DNA of 50,131 nucleotides, taken from assembly GCA_945888705.1 (NCBI GenBank), contig CAMDAQ010000002.1, positions 1-50,131 on the forward strand. The letters run 5' to 3'. The notes beneath the pieces are model-generated. The model searched no databases. It had not been told where the DNA came from and saw nothing but the letters and a program-made list of their open reading frames with translations. Shown piece after piece: positions 49,130 to 50,131 of this stretch. Each line of letters opens with the position of its first letter. Position 1 is the stretch's first letter. The translations under genes and the position numbers were made by a program. The DNA comes from Singulisphaera sp. GP187 (GTDB lineage: Bacteria; Planctomycetota; Phycisphaerae; Phycisphaerales; SM1A02).

Positions 49130-50131
49130 ATGGCCACCAAGAAGCCGCTCACGTACAAGGACGCCGGCGTCGACATCGATGCCGGCGACGAGGTCGTCGA
49201 TCTGATCAAGCCGATCGTGCGGCGCACCTATTCGCCGCGCGTGCTCGGCCAGCACGGCAGCTTCGCCGGCATGTTCCGGCTCTTCGGCGAGGGGCTCTTC
49301 CGAAAGCAGTACCGCGATCCCGTGCTCGTCGGCTGCACCGACGGCGTGGGCACCAAGGTCATGATCGCCGCCGAGCGCAAGGTCTACGACACCGTGGGCA
49401 TCGATTGCGTGGCGATGAACGTGAACGATCTCATCGTGCAGGGTGCTGAGCCGCTCTTCTTCCTCGACTACCTCGGGCTGTCGCGCATTGCCCCGAAGGA
49501 CACGGCCGCCATGATCGAGGGCGTGGCCAAGGGCTGCGAGCAGGCGGGCTGCGCGCTCATCGGCGGCGAGTGCGCCGAGATGCCGGACATCTACCGGCAG
49601 GGCGACTTCGACATCGCCGGCTTCTGCGTGGGCGTGGTCGACCACAAGCGGATCATCACGAGCAAGCTCGTGCGCAAGGGCGACGTGGTCATCGGCCTGG
49701 CCGCGAGCGGCGTGCACAGCAACGGCTACTCGCTCGTGCGCCGCATCGTGAAGGATGCGCGGCTGGACATGGATCGCGTGTACCCCGAGCTTGGTCGCAA
49801 ACCGCTCTGGAACGTGCTGCTCGAGCCCACGCGGATCTACGCGAAGCCGATCGTGAAACTGCTTGGGGGCTACCGGCGCAAGATGGTCGTGAGCGGCATG
49901 GCGCACATCACCGGTGGCGGCTTGCCGGGCAACGCAAGTCGCGCGCTGCCGAGCCACCTTGACTGCGTGATCGATCGATCCGCCTGGACGCCGAATCCGA
50001 TCTTCCCGTTCCTGCAGAAGCACGGGGGCATCGAGGACGAGGAGATGTTCCGCGTCTTCAACATGGGCATCGGCTACGTGCTGTTCGTGCGGCCCGACTT
50101 CGCGAAGGCCGTCGTCACGAAGCTCAAGCGC
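49130..50131 (+). CDS. purM: Phosphoribosylformylglycinamidine cyclo-ligase, cut by the window end
   Basis: PurM (AIR synthetase) closes the imidazole ring in purine synthesis. The visible 334 codons contain [54 protein letters not shown] and [15 protein letters not shown], in the usual order. It has no stop in the window, hence its absence from the ORF track; at a usual length near 345 residues only a few codons are missing. An ATG four codons upstream (49118) lies inside the -10, so 49130 is preferred. Confidence 0.96.
   Translation, partial: MATKKPLTYKDAGVDIDAGDEVVDLIKPIVRRTYSPRVLGQHGSFAGMFRLFGEGLFRKQYRDPVLVGCTDGVGTKVMIAAERKVYDTVGIDCVAMNVNDLIVQGAEPLFFLDYLGLSRIAPKDTAAMIEGVAKGCEQAGCALIGGECAEMPDIYRQGDFDIAGFCVGVVDHKRIITSKLVRKGDVVIGLAASGVHSNGYSLVRRIVKDARLDMDRVYPELGRKPLWNVLLEPTRIYAKPIVKLLGGYRRKMVVSGMAHITGGGLPGNASRALPSHLDCVIDRSAWTPNPIFPFLQKHGGIEDEEMFRVFNMGIGYVLFVRPDFAKAVVTKLKR

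Noticed and set aside
1-50131. Search by eye for tRNA, rRNA, SRP RNA, RNase P, tmRNA, riboswitch and CRISPR
   Set aside because: No T-loop sequence in a cloverleaf context, no conserved RNA core and no regularly spaced repeats were found. A subtle RNA gene cannot be excluded without a covariance-model search.

Overview
The window looks like a piece of a high-GC chromosome from the Planctomycetota, most likely a Phycisphaerae-type bacterium. The grounds are a pseudopilin with the [16 protein letters not shown] leader, an LptD/OstA-like outer-membrane protein (so a diderm), the rpmF-plsX-fabH-fabD order, many exported proteins of unknown function, and dispersed housekeeping genes. This placement is inference; there is no rRNA gene to confirm it. 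No tRNA or rRNA gene, CRISPR array, prophage or intact insertion sequence was found. Coding is dense, and most lines of the ORF track are GC-rich antisense shadows.

Layout. 0.1-3.3 kb (minus): small lipoprotein, M29 aminopeptidase, threonine aldolase and an NTF2-like membrane protein. 3.3-6.2 kb (plus): Lon-N-domain protein, EVE protein, LemA and RuvB. 6.2-10.3 kb (minus): UbiA-like protein and LptD-like protein. 10.3-16.1 kb (plus): ribH-nusB-ftsY, a pseudopilin, a membrane protein and HrpB helicase. 16.1-16.9 kb (minus): LOG-family protein. 17.0-21.7 kb (plus): FolC with a long basic tail, then LeuS. 21.7-23.9 kb (minus): a ClpP-like protease predicted to be a lipoprotein with a long coiled coil, and a membrane protein. 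24.0-31.6 kb (plus): DUF2314-like protein, DUF58, transglutaminase, PilZ-like protein, Bax-inhibitor-1 protein and a cobalamin-binding protein. 31.7-38.3 kb: fatty-acid and phospholipid synthesis in three units (acpP-fabF minus, fabG plus, rpmF-plsX-fabH-fabD-lipoprotein minus). 38.4-39.5 kb (plus): rpsL-rpsG without fusA/tuf. 39.6-46.6 kb (plus): ThiF-like protein, DinB-like protein, a large exported helical protein, an aquaglyceroporin and an exported protein. 46.7-49.1 kb (minus): SGNH hydrolase, a 450-bp non-coding stretch and sucD. 49.1 kb to the end (plus): purM, cut by the window edge.

The most striking recurrent signal is promoter placement. At least 17 genes that start transcription units have a TAnnnT hexamer (TAGCAT, TACCAT, TAGACT, TACGAT and similar) that ends only 6-10 nt before the start codon, usually without a Shine-Dalgarno sequence. 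This is what leaderless transcription predicts. In three cases the TAG stop codon of the upstream gene forms the first half of the next gene's -10 hexamer, and in two divergent pairs the -10 hexamers overlap on opposite strands. Genes with longer leaders (lemA, BI-1, acpP, fabG, rpmF, rpsL, the ClpP-like lipoprotein) mostly do carry Shine-Dalgarno sequences. Other notable points are an apparent ATC start codon for fabG, native Arg88 in ribosomal protein S12, a structured rpsL-rpsG intercistronic region, and a stand-alone B12-binding protein with a W-x9-E-R signature close to that of CarH photoreceptors.
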